IMG/VR virus record: IMGVR_UViG_3300046313_000159
Location: 1-43,626 of that record
Direction: 5' to 3' (one strand)
DNA: 43,626 nt
From: a virus
The position numbers were made by a program, and so were the translations under genes. The notes beneath the pieces were generated by a model. The model saw only the letters and a list, made by a program, of their open reading frames with translations. It ran no database searches and was not told where the DNA came from. Positions 19,701 through 28,477 of the stretch are shown here, piece by piece (positions within the stretch are counted from its first letter, which is position 1; every line of letters begins with the position of its first letter).

Positions 19701-22158
19701 AGCAAATGCTCACGTGACTGAAGACATGGCGGATACCTATGAACAGCTATCTAACGCTTATAACGCTCTCTCACCAGAAGCTAAACAAATCTATCAAAGA
19801 GCTAGAGCACTCTTGCAAGAAAACTTTAACTTGCGCCGTACAACCTATAACGACATGGTACGCGGAGCTTACGCTGAAGACCTTGCAGAAGCTACACCTG
19901 AAGAAGCTGCCAAGATAAATGCACGGGTAGAGAAAGCGATTCAAGAGCACGAATTATTACTAAATGAAATGCGTGGACCTTACTTCCCATTGATGCGTTT
20001 TGGGGAATACTTGGTCGTTGCTGAATCAGATGAACTTCGTTCACTTCGTGAAGACCTAGCTAATGCTGAAGGTACTGAGCGTAAACGTATGATTGAGATG
20101 CTTCGTCAAATGGAGCAAAGTGACGATCACTATCAAGTCCATGCATTCGAGAAGCGTTCAGAGCAAGCACGTGAAGCCAATCGTCTTAAAAATACAGGCA
20201 TGAACATTCGTGAGACTAAGTCCGAAGATTACATGAGTAACATCCGTGCTAACTCATTTGGTGCGATTGACCAGCTTGAAAAGATTTTTGATCGTGAGAT
20301 TGACCTTGATGTTGACCCAGCGCAAATGCGTCAACTTCGTCAGGCTATGATTGATAGTGTTCTTGCAGGACTACCTGAGAACTCAGCGTTACAACGTCAA
20401 ATTAAACGTCGTAATATTGCTGGTGCTACAGAAAACATGTTGCAAGCGTTTGCTGAGACAATGGAGCGTGATTCACACTACCTATCAAGAATGGGTTACA
20501 TGAAACCGCTATCTAAATCATTGATCGATATGCGTAACCAATCTAAGAATGATATGCAGTTACGTGATGTTTACAATAACGTCCGTGCACGTATGAACTT
20601 AGATATGCGCTATGACAACCATCCGATTCTAAATAAGTTAACCGGCATCAGTTCTATCTACCACTTAGGTATTGCTCCGTCGTACTTGTTACAGAACATG
20701 ACGCAGCCATTCATGATTACAATACCGCAATTAGCAGGTCGTTACGGTGCAGCTAAAACAAGTAAAGCCGTAATCAACGCATGGAAAGACGCGTCTAAGG
20801 CTGTTAAAGGTGGTCGTAACGGTAAGTTCTTTAGCTTGAAAGATACAGACTTGAGCAACTCATTCTCAGGTGGCGAGCTTAAGATGGTGCAGATGCTTCA
20901 GGACTTAGGTAAGCTAGATATTGCCAATAACATGGACACAGAAGTCTACACTAAAGGCATGAGCCCTAAGATGATTAAGTTCTGGAACATGTTCAACTGG
21001 TCATCACACAACATCGAGCTTATGAACCGTTTGAGTTCAGCACTTGCTGCGTACCGTCTAGAAAAAGGTAAAGGCAGTTCTGATGAAGGTGCGGCAAAAG
21101 CAGCACGTGATGCGATTGAATTGACACAACTAGACTACAGCGATACCAACGCGGCTTACTTCATGAAGCAAGGGCATATGGGCGGTATGAACCGTATCCC
21201 TATGCAGTTCCGCAAATACCAACAAGGTATGGTGTACTTACTTGCACGTAACTTCAAGAATGCTTGGGGCGGTGACAAAGAAGCTAAGAAGGCGTTCTTC
21301 TACCTCATGGGTACTCAGTTGCTCATGGCTGGTGTACGTGGTGTGCCGGTAGCAGCTCCATTACTATTCTTGATGGGCGCCTTTGGTGACGATGATGACA
21401 AAGAAGGTGACTTAGAAACTCAACTACGTAATGCGTTAGCTGACTCTGTAGGCCCTGAAACAGCTCGTGTATTCTGGAAAGGTTTACCTGCAATGCTTGG
21501 CATAGATTCGGGCAGCATGAGCATGGAGAACTTGTTCTTACCATTCCCTATGATGAGATCTAGTGCGATTACTGATGCAGCAACAGGTAAAGACGCTGTA
21601 ACTGAGTTCATGTACAACTTAGGCGGTGCACCTGTAAGTATGGTATCTCGTTTTGGTGATGCTGTAATTTTAGGTCTTGAAGGCGATTATCAAAAAATGC
21701 TGGAAAAAGCATTCCCTAAATTCGTATCTTCACTTATTAAAGCTGAACGTTTAGGTAGCGAAGGTCTAACAACAAGATCAGGCAACGTGGCTATTGAAGC
21801 AGAAGAGTTTGATGCATGGGATCAAGCGATTAAAGCATTGGGCTTCACACCAAGCAAAGAATCTGAGTATTACCAAGCAATGTATACCAAAGAGAGAATC
21901 TCTCAAGCCATTGATGATAGACGTAATCGCATTATCAAAGAGGTAGCATCAGCTAGACTTAATGGTGAAGATGCGTCAGAAGCGCTTGAGCAAGCTAGAG
22001 AGTTTAATATTGAGCACCCTTCACGTCGCATTACAGGTGAATCATTTAAACGCTCGATAGCGCAACGTAAGAAAGATAAGCAACAACGAGCAGAGTCAGG
22101 TGTTCGTTACGAGAAGCGAGAAAGTGATATTCGCGACGTAACTAGATACGCTGACTAA
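16705..22158 (+). CDS. Giant internal/ejection virion protein (1817 aa)
   Basis: An 1817-residue protein preceded by AGGAG. Visible layout: two short helical repeats at the N-terminus (AAGYSPSEIADYLG and AGYDDFEIISHL); a hydrophobic region (about 146-190, APVIAGSATGARIGAMGG); a coiled coil (about 332-390); acidic linkers; a metal-site-like motif MHEVGVH with H741, E742 and H746 (spacing HExxxH, not classic HExxH); and a long helical body. Residues 1470-1630 contain TQLDYSDTNAAYFMKQGHM, RIPMQFRKYQQGMVYLLARN and a hydrophobic pair near 1530-1560, like large phage polyvalent-protein C-terminal domains. It is probably the main ejected conduit protein, comparable in place to T7 gp16. Peptidase activity is unproven. 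Confidence 0.75.
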   Translation: MAFDYEGALAAGYSPSEIADYLGKNKKFDVSGARKAGYDDFEIISHLSTPTVTAPKAAQKEGFLPGLKEGVIGAAQATARGVTAPFQSEEDIRSGYAAQKAAAEERNVAYTPFSAIPEAYEKEGLGAAAGTTYKAARDALSRSLPFMAPVIAGSATGARIGAMGGPYAPVTVPLGAIVGGIAGGLPQFAGTNIERRIEEKTPGPLVTPEVYQTALGQASLDTAATMFTLGTGLVAKVVGRPIANVSEQQLLRTAERSLTGTLARGAGRGAISEMPTEVAQQILERRQAGLDLTSEDAYREYGEVAAAAGVLGAGMGGVGNIVTRGQARGKLSEQEQARDLELAAIAQERARIAGIAATAQASQQARLRAEEQALAAREAELRKPLTEQMELDLAPETTVEEVAAKRTAESPQGDLFTGMPEAVEAAPVAEEVTPSLNDDTIKSFGFKKNSLAYKAMETLNNPELTPQEQVKRFDQIIENNQEKIKTKEQEEAVTKFKQFMDQRLAKEQADELRTVDSRPVGESADLFGGTDTAELSGRTGEPVGDRMAGVGTDVGTAEVGADEVTAPLEAQAPQTQEVIQAPRMTAGERQQRLIEQRLEEEAARKAEKEANLAAAKEEQGGFREAEVLPEAEREGLQAAKEFEEAPDVDMSQRVEQGAGTTVDAVNESLKDWAISPEEAAPAMEVVPSVAELPADVKSVIGREARNRGITPGVIQAFTHKGKAYLIADRIKPGTERSVFMHEVGVHRGMSKNDINTVANKVNRWATAKEGSLERTVSDAVQRRMEAAKEVSNEELVAYAVEEAANAGVTPTAALRAKNIPANGVVAMVKQLAQRFMDVAREVFNKPAATPTVQDLVDFVYGSAKKTMDKGPAKVEAEPRLSATSTEPTGDNIFRDLVSPRVKDARLNLGAAVRAITPKLLSMYQLVDQFGAEMPALQQYSELNDKMTMTQQRLKNKAQSLLSEWGAFSFKNPVMHKKLGKLMLDATRSRIHPDEEIGSEANAHVTEDMADTYEQLSNAYNALSPEAKQIYQRARALLQENFNLRRTTYNDMVRGAYAEDLAEATPEEAAKINARVEKAIQEHELLLNEMRGPYFPLMRFGEYLVVAESDELRSLREDLANAEGTERKRMIEMLRQMEQSDDHYQVHAFEKRSEQAREANRLKNTGMNIRETKSEDYMSNIRANSFGAIDQLEKIFDREIDLDVDPAQMRQLRQAMIDSVLAGLPENSALQRQIKRRNIAGATENMLQAFAETMERDSHYLSRMGYMKPLSKSLIDMRNQSKNDMQLRDVYNNVRARMNLDMRYDNHPILNKLTGISSIYHLGIAPSYLLQNMTQPFMITIPQLAGRYGAAKTSKAVINAWKDASKAVKGGRNGKFFSLKDTDLSNSFSGGELKMVQMLQDLGKLDIANNMDTEVYTKGMSPKMIKFWNMFNWSSHNIELMNRLSSALAAYRLEKGKGSSDEGAAKAARDAIELTQLDYSDTNAAYFMKQGHMGGMNRIPMQFRKYQQGMVYLLARNFKNAWGGDKEAKKAFFYLMGTQLLMAGVRGVPVAAPLLFLMGAFGDDDDKEGDLETQLRNALADSVGPETARVFWKGLPAMLGIDSGSMSMENLFLPFPMMRSSAITDAATGKDAVTEFMYNLGGAPVSMVSRFGDAVILGLEGDYQKMLEKAFPKFVSSLIKAERLGSEGLTTRSGNVAIEAEEFDAWDQAIKALGFTPSKESEYYQAMYTKERISQAIDDRRNRIIKEVASARLNGEDASEALEQAREFNIEHPSRRITGESFKRSIAQRKKDKQQRAESGVRYEKRESDIRDVTRYAD

Positions 22159-22349
22159 AGACGCCAAACACGAACGCCCTTGATGCCGTCTTCCACAACA
22201 ATCTTGTGGACGTATTGAAACTCTAGTCGAGTAGCTTCACGTTTGATGGCATTAATGGCTGCTTCAATATCTACGGCAGGTATAAAGATAGACGAGCCTG
22301 GTTTAAAGTCAGGCCAGTCTATCTGATAATCGGTTCCATTAGTTAACAC
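22155..22349 (-). CDS. Small conserved phage protein at the convergent junction
   Basis: A 64-residue protein, last gene of the leftward unit. Sequence features are YQIDWPDFKPGSSIFIPAVD (about 8-27) followed by a helix (EAAINAIKREATRLEF) and a short strand pair ending GIKGVRVWRL. I have seen this pattern in other phages, always without function; the fold looks like a small alpha/beta domain that might bind nucleic acid. Its start overlaps the 3' end of the primase-helicase gene by 11 bases. Its stop codon overlaps that of the giant virion gene on the other strand. Confidence 0.7.
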   Translation of the reverse strand: MLTNGTDYQIDWPDFKPGSSIFIPAVDIEAAINAIKREATRLEFQYVHKIVVEDGIKGVRVWRL

Positions 22350-25173
22350 TTTGTGGCAAGTCCAATTGTACGTTCACGTCAAATTTAGAACTATCAATCC
22401 ATAAGCATCTAACTGCTGGGCCACTCATCTCAAGCCCTTTGTGCATTACCTTGTTAGTTCCTGTTTCGCCGCGTAATAAATTGTTATCTTTCAGTCCTTT
22501 AACAAAATCATTGTACTCGACTTGCACGGAGTTTAAATAAGTCTTGATAATACTGCAAGGGATATATAGCGTTTTAACATCAGGTTCATATCTAACACGC
22601 AGGTCATTTGATGGTTTAATAATCGGTGCATCACCAAACCCAGTACGTGCATCAATCTTGTTGTTAATCACTAATGTGTTACGTGCCAAGTTCTCATCCA
22701 AGAAGTTACCTAGTGTTTCCATCGCATCAAAGTTGTTCTCTGCAATTACATCACGGAACGCGTTAAATTCTTTAGACACAGCTTTAAGTACTGATTGAAT
22801 ATTAATGTTGTGTATACCCAAACGCTTAGCAATGATTGCACCTAAGAATACAGCTGCTAAGTTAGTTGAAAACTTACGATCTTCACCTTTAAACCCTAGT
22901 AAAGTATCTAGCTTGATCTGCATTTCATGCAGTTCTTTTTTAACCTTATCATAATTCTGAATAATGTACTGTGCGTATTCTTCCCCTGCATGACCATAGT
23001 TATCAAAGATTTTACTGAGTAACTCATCAACCTCAGCTTTAGACATCTCTTGTGCTTTCTCAATACGTAGCTGAATAAACCGAGCCATCTCACCACTCGC
23101 CTTAGCTTTCTTAGAGAACATTACAGTACGGAAGTCAGTGTTACTTGATACTACGCAGATAAGGTTAAACACAGTGGTGTTATCACGCTCTTTGTTTGCA
23201 CCATTACCCAGACGGTTCTTACCACGACCAGATGACAAGAACTTCAAGAAGCGATGTAGTTCGTCAGGTGTTACATCCGTCATCTCATCTACAGCGGCTG
23301 GCAAGTTCTTCATGTAGCCAAAACGGTTAATGATTGAGTTCTCGGTATCACCCCAAACGTTAATTAGCTTAGACTCTAGATCAGGATTGCCATAGATACT
23401 TGTCATCATCTGTAGCACGGCGGTCTTACCTTGACCCGCTTCAGGGTTGTACAAGTTAATGACTGCTGACTTTTCTTTAGAGTCAAACATAGGCATAAGC
23501 AATGAGCCAAAGCCGCAGAAGAAACCAAATGCACGAAGTTCAAGTCCTGGACGTTCATAGAACGAGATAGCCTTCTTCCACTCATCATACGAACCTTTCT
23601 TCGTAAGCGTAGGGGTAACTTGGCTAAGTTCTTCTGACACAGGTACATACGTAATACCGAACGCAGAGATTTCACGATTGCCGACAATAATCTTGTTCTT
23701 AGCTTCGTTCCAGCCAAACTGTTTGTGCATGTGGGCAGCTTTCTTACTGCGCTGTCTCTCCATCAAAGAAGTTCTCATATAATCAATGATGGCCTCTAAT
23801 GGTTTACCACGTTCAAAGATACCAATATTGTTCACAATGTCACGAGCTTTATCAGTGCTCATGAGGTGGGCAACAGGTGCAATAAACTCACGTACGCCAT
23901 CTTGCGGTAGATGTAGTTTGAACCATGCGCAATCACCAATAGCGGGATCATTTAAGCGGTCGACTAGATAGAAATCATAGTCATAGATTTTCATACCATC
24001 ATCGTCATCATCAGGCATAGCGCGGTAGATACCACCGTTCTTACCTCGGAAGTATGGGTATGGATATTCAGGGATTTGAAATGCTATAACCTCGCCAAGC
24101 TCTTCACTCTTTGCTTGGATGATATTATCTGCACCTCGTGACTTAGCTACAATCTTGCCTAGTTGAATAGGTGATGTAATGCTACCTTTGAATTTGCACT
24201 TAACACATCCTTCAGGACGTAGCCCTTCAAATTGCTTGCAAGTGTGTGGTGCTGGAATAGCCGCAGCTTTAGCTTCTGTCGCTGAAGCCGAATAGTCAGG
24301 GTGTGCTGATGAGATTATATGTATCGCTTTATCATGATCTTCACAGAATGCAGCGATTGATAATCCTGAACGCCATAGGGGTTCGTCAATCTCTTTCTGT
24401 TTCATAATGATGTGTTTAATCTGTTCACATCCATCACCAGCGTTAGTACGAGTCACGATCTTTTTAAAGCGTGAAACATTGTTATCTAAGAGAGACTTCG
24501 TGGCTTCGTTAATTGGTTGCTTTGTCTTAACTCGTTCACCACCTAGATGCACAGGTATCAATGCTGCTATTTCATCAAACGATGTAGGCTCACCTTCAAC
24601 TAGTACAACTACCGCTTGAGGGTTCTTAATATCCTTAAAGTTCTTTGTATTAGGTACGCGAAGGATACGTGCAGCATCCGCCGTGCATGCACCGTCAGCG
24701 TGTAATTCATGCTTGACACACGCGAACTTCAAACCTTCTGCCACTGGGTGCCATACTTCTTTAGGTACAGGTTCAGTAAATGTCCAATAGCAATGGACGC
24801 CGCGGCCTGAGTCTACGATTGTTGGTTCAGGTAATCGTAGCTCATCGGTGAACTTGCGCAGTGCGATAAGTGCTGCGTCTTTGGTCTTGTAGTCTTTGTA
24901 TTTATTCTTCTTCTCATCAAAGCCACAATCAATATCTAGCCATAATGCCTTCACTTCTTTGGCATTATTCTTTGTGCGTTCTGTTGGATTGGTATAGCTA
25001 GAACAAGCAAAGTAAACATCGTACTTATCTTTAGCTAATCTATCAGCTACTTCAGCAGCGTCTTCAATAGTGTTTACAAATTTTGGTGATATATTGTTTT
25101 GTTGGTCTTTCCCAACGATGCAATAGACGCCTTGTGACGGCCAAATGTGCCGTAAAAATTCTGATGTTTGCAT
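22339..25173 (-). CDS. Bifunctional primase-helicase (AEP-type primase plus P-loop helicase)
   Basis: A 944-residue replication protein; GAGAGAA lies just upstream of the ATG. The N-terminal domain (about 1-205) has archaeo-eukaryotic primase motifs: WLDIDC with D80 and D82, SGRGVHCYW (122-130), and DAARILRVPNTKN. A Cys cluster follows (H310, C312, C323, C326), possibly binding a metal. The C-terminal ATPase has Walker A AGQGKT (579-584), Walker B AVDE (627-630) and a possible arginine finger at R698 (GEMARF), resembling DUF927-type helicases. It would prime and unwind at the fork for the family A polymerase encoded at 31748. The domain calls are firm, the helicase subfamily less so. Confidence 0.88.
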   Translation of the reverse strand: MQTSEFLRHIWPSQGVYCIVGKDQQNNISPKFVNTIEDAAEVADRLAKDKYDVYFACSSYTNPTERTKNNAKEVKALWLDIDCGFDEKKNKYKDYKTKDAALIALRKFTDELRLPEPTIVDSGRGVHCYWTFTEPVPKEVWHPVAEGLKFACVKHELHADGACTADAARILRVPNTKNFKDIKNPQAVVVLVEGEPTSFDEIAALIPVHLGGERVKTKQPINEATKSLLDNNVSRFKKIVTRTNAGDGCEQIKHIIMKQKEIDEPLWRSGLSIAAFCEDHDKAIHIISSAHPDYSASATEAKAAAIPAPHTCKQFEGLRPEGCVKCKFKGSITSPIQLGKIVAKSRGADNIIQAKSEELGEVIAFQIPEYPYPYFRGKNGGIYRAMPDDDDDGMKIYDYDFYLVDRLNDPAIGDCAWFKLHLPQDGVREFIAPVAHLMSTDKARDIVNNIGIFERGKPLEAIIDYMRTSLMERQRSKKAAHMHKQFGWNEAKNKIIVGNREISAFGITYVPVSEELSQVTPTLTKKGSYDEWKKAISFYERPGLELRAFGFFCGFGSLLMPMFDSKEKSAVINLYNPEAGQGKTAVLQMMTSIYGNPDLESKLINVWGDTENSIINRFGYMKNLPAAVDEMTDVTPDELHRFLKFLSSGRGKNRLGNGANKERDNTTVFNLICVVSSNTDFRTVMFSKKAKASGEMARFIQLRIEKAQEMSKAEVDELLSKIFDNYGHAGEEYAQYIIQNYDKVKKELHEMQIKLDTLLGFKGEDRKFSTNLAAVFLGAIIAKRLGIHNINIQSVLKAVSKEFNAFRDVIAENNFDAMETLGNFLDENLARNTLVINNKIDARTGFGDAPIIKPSNDLRVRYEPDVKTLYIPCSIIKTYLNSVQVEYNDFVKGLKDNNLLRGETGTNKVMHKGLEMSGPAVRCLWIDSSKFDVNVQLDLPQSVN

Positions 25174-25205
25174 TGTTCTCTCACAATGTTGAAAATGGAT
25201 GGGGT

Positions 25206-25220
25206 ACTAACGCAGTTAAT
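25206..25220 (-). promoter_or_regulatory. Possible operator between HTH regulator and primase-helicase
   Basis: The 88-base spacer between the HTH gene and the primase-helicase gene holds a small palindrome, TAAC-GCA-GTTA (25208-25218). A TATACT-like box lies about 22 bases upstream of it on the minus strand (25237-25242) with no good -35. It could be the site where the adjacent small HTH protein acts. Weak evidence. Confidence 0.25.
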
Positions 25221-25261
25221 ATAAGTGAGCACAGTATATTGTTGCACTTTCCCCCAAAACT

Positions 25262-25492
25262 CTACTCGGACGCTAACCGATCTATCATCTTTGCGATACT
25301 TTCGGTTTTTGATTTGAATGGTATTGCTTTGCCCGAAATCCAATCATAGACCGTCTGCCTCGAAACTTCAAGTTCTTTAGCTGCCAAACTTACTGGGTAC
25401 TTCTTAGCTATTAGTACCGCCCCTAATAGAACGCCAAGCCCTTCCTTAGCGTTCTGATTAGCTTCGACGATACTTTGTGAGTATCCTCTCAT
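25262..25492 (-). CDS. Small HTH transcriptional regulator (Cro/MerR-like size)
   Basis: A 76-residue protein. I use the ATG at 25492 because TTAAGGAG ends 7 bases before it; the longer frame from 25531 would overlap the preceding gene and has no ribosome site. The helix-turn-helix lies at about residues 33-55 (PVSLAAKELEVSRQTVYDWISG), followed by a basic tail (KAIPFKSKTESIAKMID). The protein begins 10 bases after the SSB-like gene, and an 88-base spacer with a small palindrome separates it from the primase-helicase. It is probably a repressor or switch for replication genes, which is inference. Confidence 0.8.
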   Translation of the reverse strand: MRGYSQSIVEANQNAKEGLGVLLGAVLIAKKYPVSLAAKELEVSRQTVYDWISGKAIPFKSKTESIAKMIDRLASE

Positions 25493-25502
25493 GGCATACT
25501 CC

Positions 25503-26429
25503 TTAAGTCCAATCAGCAACCAAATCGTCAAGGCTTACATCACCTGAGTCGACTTTAGTTGGTGCTGGTTGAGGAGCTGGAGCAGGTTTAGCTTCTGTCG
25601 CTGAACGTTTAACTGGCTCAGGGATAGGCTCATCTTCAGGTTCTTCAACGATTGGTTGACGTGTAGCAGGACGTGGAGCTGGTGTTGTTGGAGCAAACTC
25701 GTTGCCGTCTTCATCATGCTTGTCTGTTGCAACTGACAATGTAATTGCACGTACTGCCTCTTCTGTCTGACGTTTCGCAGCGCAAATATCCATCTCTTCA
25801 TCGGTTAAACGAGCGATAGCTTTGAAGCCCATGTTAGATGTATCTTCACCAGCTGTGATGCGTGATACGACTGAACCCAAACCTTCATTGTTAGCAACTA
25901 GATAGTCACGATACGCATTGAAAGGACGTCGAGCATCTGTACCTTCACCGAACACAGACGTTGCAGACAACTTAACGCGGTATATATCACCATTCAAATC
26001 ATCAGCCAATACTACTGCAATGTAGCGGTGGAAACGGCAAGCCTTAGTTTTGCCTGGGCCTGAACCTTGTATATTTTGTGGGCAGGTAGCGCATTTATCT
26101 GATTGACGCTCACGTGAGTTCATATCAGGTACTTGGCTATCATGGCTCCAGCATTTAGGCGGGGTACGCTTAGTTGCTTTAGGGTCGTATTGGTCTCCAT
26201 AGAACATACGGTTAACATCAGGTGCAGCGTTAACAATCACTACATCAATATGGCCTTGGTCTGTTTTGCTAATCTCTTTACCGTTCACCATCAAACGGAA
26301 CTTGTTGTTAACGATGCTGATACTACGTGAAGTAATGGTTGAGCCAATGGTGTTAGTAAAGCCATCATCACGACGGTTACGTGTTGCTACTGCGCCACCT
26401 TGTTGGAAAATATCTAAATCGGTACTCAT
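25503..26429 (-). CDS. SSB-like zinc-ribbon protein with acidic tail
   Basis: A 308-residue protein. The core (about 30-190) carries four Cys in a ribbon arrangement (C93, C113, C116, C131; motif CATCP and CRFHRYIAVV). A Pro/Glu-rich linker follows, and the protein ends in an acidic, aromatic tail (DVSLDDLVADWT). An acidic C-terminal tail after a flexible linker is the hallmark of phage and bacterial single-strand DNA-binding proteins that recruit partners. The gene sits between a helicase and the primase-helicase. SSB function is inferred; I know similar phage proteins only as hypothetical. The start overlaps the upstream gene by ATGA. Confidence 0.65.
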   Translation of the reverse strand: MSTDLDIFQQGGAVATRNRRDDGFTNTIGSTITSRSISIVNNKFRLMVNGKEISKTDQGHIDVVIVNAAPDVNRMFYGDQYDPKATKRTPPKCWSHDSQVPDMNSRERQSDKCATCPQNIQGSGPGKTKACRFHRYIAVVLADDLNGDIYRVKLSATSVFGEGTDARRPFNAYRDYLVANNEGLGSVVSRITAGEDTSNMGFKAIARLTDEEMDICAAKRQTEEAVRAITLSVATDKHDEDGNEFAPTTPAPRPATRQPIVEEPEDEPIPEPVKRSATEAKPAPAPQPAPTKVDSGDVSLDDLVADWT

Positions 26430-26827
26430 TCTGAACGCTCCTTATTTTTACGGACTGAAATTACATACTCATTCATAGGCGATAAACCTGCTGGACATTT
26501 GTCAGGGTTAGCATCTAAAAATTCTTTAATGTTGGTGCTTGATAGTCGCTTATGTAAGAACTCAGGTACATCGTGCTCTTTCATAAACGCGTATAAGGCA
26601 GGCCAATTGTTTGTTACATAGGACGTTTTAACTGAACGTATCAACGTACCTACATTTGTTTTAAGACTGCTTACATTTAGCTGCTTGCATGCTTCATGTA
26701 AAGCAAACTGAACTTGATCACGCTTCTGCTTAATATCACTGATCTGACTCTCTAACTCTGCAATCTTTTCTCGCATGTTAATATCAGCTTGCATTAGCTT
26801 CTCAAGGTTGACTTCATCTAGCTCCAT
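26426..26827 (-). CDS. Coiled-coil phage protein of unknown function
   Basis: A 133-residue protein with a strong ribosome site (AAGGAGG). The N-terminal half is a predicted coiled coil (EKLMQADINMREKIAELE to QKRDQVQFALHEACKQL). The C-terminal half has YVTNNWPALYAFMKEHDVPE and FLHKRLSSTNIKEFLDANPD, a conserved pattern in phage genomes without assigned role. It is first gene after a good promoter and is translationally coupled to the SSB-like gene, so the two products may act together in replication or recombination. Confidence 0.7.
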   Translation of the reverse strand: MELDEVNLEKLMQADINMREKIAELESQISDIKQKRDQVQFALHEACKQLNVSSLKTNVGTLIRSVKTSYVTNNWPALYAFMKEHDVPEFLHKRLSSTNIKEFLDANPDKCPAGLSPMNEYVISVRKNKERSE

Positions 26828-26856
26828 GATTCCCTCCTTAACTGACTAGAACTAAC

Positions 26857-26884
26857 AGTTTAGCACATCTATTTACTTTGTCAA
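26857..26884 (-). promoter_or_regulatory. Sigma70-type promoter before the SSB-like / primase genes
   Basis: On the minus strand a perfect -35 TTGACA (26879-26884) is followed after 16 bases by TAAACT (26857-26862), preceded by TGC as in extended -10 promoters. The -35 overlaps the stop codon of the SNF2-type helicase gene. The start codon at 26827 lies about 25 bases past the predicted initiation site. Confidence 0.6.
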
Positions 26885-28437
26885 GCTTCAATTTCTTCAC
26901 GGTACAAATCAACCAGCTTGGTATGCGTATCAATTTTATTTTGCAGCATCTCGTAAATTTTCTTTTCAACGGGGGAGCCTTGTAGGTGTACTACGGTCAT
27001 CGGGTTTCTTTGACCCGCACGATCAACACGTGCACAACATTGTATGTATGTTTCAACCGACATCACTGGGCTCCAAAATACAACTACGTTCGCAGCGTGT
27101 AACGTAACGCCATGAGATGCCGCTTGTGGTTGAATGACTAGCACATGTGGGTCAGGTTTCTCTTGGAAGTTCTTGAATATCTCCGTGCGCTTCGTCATGT
27201 TGATGTCACCATGAATGGCTTCACAGCTGATCTTGTCCATGTTTAACTCTGACATAATCTTCTCGATACTATGTCTAAACGGGCAGAAGATGAGAACTTT
27301 GTGACTGGCTTCACTGATAATCTCTTTAAGCGCAGTCATGCGGTTACTCATGTCAAACTCAATAATCTCGCCTGAGTCAGCGTATATAGCACCACTAGAT
27401 ACCTGTAACAACTTCGTGAGCATAACACCTGCATTGACTGCGGTAACGTCCTCACCAGCGGCTTCAATGAAGAACTCTTTCTTGAGCTTCTTGTAATACT
27501 TATCTTGCTGTGCTGTCAGGGGAACTTCACGGGTAGTGTAAAGAACGTCAGGTAAGTCTAGACAGTCTGCTTTGGTATAGCGGATGGCAGGTTGTAACGT
27601 CTTGAACACAATGTCCTGTGCATTGAAGCGGGGTATCCAGCGGAACTGGCTAACCTTCTGCATCACCATGTCTTTGAAGGTGCCTGCGTATTTAGGCACG
27701 GATGCAGGGTTGACTAGCTTAGCTAACCCATAAGCATCGGCTGGTGATTGTGAAGCTGGCGTACCTGTCATCATCCATAGCCATGTGTCAGGTTCAAGTA
27801 TGCGATTGAGTGCTTTCCATCGACGAGTTGTAACTGTCTTAACATAGTTAGCTTCGTCAACTACGATCAGGTCAAAGCCACCCTTCTTAATCTCGTCTTC
27901 TACAATCTCAATGCCATCGTAGTTAATGATGACTACCTCAGCCTTACCGCTAACAATCTGTTTGCGCTTAGCGGCTACACCATGTGCGACTGCTACTGTC
28001 CGATGCATTGCTGTCTTGAAGAAGTCTGATTGCCAAGCTGCTTGCATAATAGATAGTGGGCATACCACTAGCATACGTTTAATTTTGCCTTGATTCATCA
28101 GATAGTCGGCAGCCCAAATGACAGCCGAGGTCTTACCTGTACCTGCTTCAGATAGGCAGTAAGAACGTGGGTTAGCAGCTAGGAATTGAGCCGTTGTGCG
28201 CTGGTGATCGAATGGCTTATGGATACCGGGCCATTGATAATCTCTACTTATCGGAGCTGGTGCGTTCTTGATACGCATGGCGGATAAGGCCAATACTTCA
28301 TCAAGCTCCCACTTAACAGCTACTTGAGTGATGCCATCACCAAGGTCTTTGACTACTTTACTTTGGGGCACCTTCTCGAGAATTAGCTCGGGACGGCGTG
28401 TGTTGACTAGTAGGGCTTTGTCTTTATAGATTTCCAT
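26881..28437 (-). CDS. SNF2-type superfamily 2 helicase/ATPase
   Basis: A 518-residue protein with the full SF2 set: Walker A EAGTGKTS (97-104), motif II VVDEAN (192-197; DEAN rather than DEAH), motif III TGTP (224-227), and the second RecA domain with VLIFCPFRHSIEKI and motif VI QCCARVDRAGQR (466-477). Phage proteins of this class act as DNA translocases in replication, recombination or transcription control. No nuclease or chromatin-type accessory domain is visible. It is the first gene behind its own promoter and a strong terminator. Function beyond ATP-driven DNA translocation cannot be told. Confidence 0.88.
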   Translation of the reverse strand: MEIYKDKALLVNTRRPELILEKVPQSKVVKDLGDGITQVAVKWELDEVLALSAMRIKNAPAPISRDYQWPGIHKPFDHQRTTAQFLAANPRSYCLSEAGTGKTSAVIWAADYLMNQGKIKRMLVVCPLSIMQAAWQSDFFKTAMHRTVAVAHGVAAKRKQIVSGKAEVVIINYDGIEIVEDEIKKGGFDLIVVDEANYVKTVTTRRWKALNRILEPDTWLWMMTGTPASQSPADAYGLAKLVNPASVPKYAGTFKDMVMQKVSQFRWIPRFNAQDIVFKTLQPAIRYTKADCLDLPDVLYTTREVPLTAQQDKYYKKLKKEFFIEAAGEDVTAVNAGVMLTKLLQVSSGAIYADSGEIIEFDMSNRMTALKEIISEASHKVLIFCPFRHSIEKIMSELNMDKISCEAIHGDINMTKRTEIFKNFQEKPDPHVLVIQPQAASHGVTLHAANVVVFWSPVMSVETYIQCCARVDRAGQRNPMTVVHLQGSPVEKKIYEMLQNKIDTHTKLVDLYREEIEA

Positions 28438-28477
28438 GTATACATCACTTATCTAGTGTTTAAGATGCGGGTTACTT

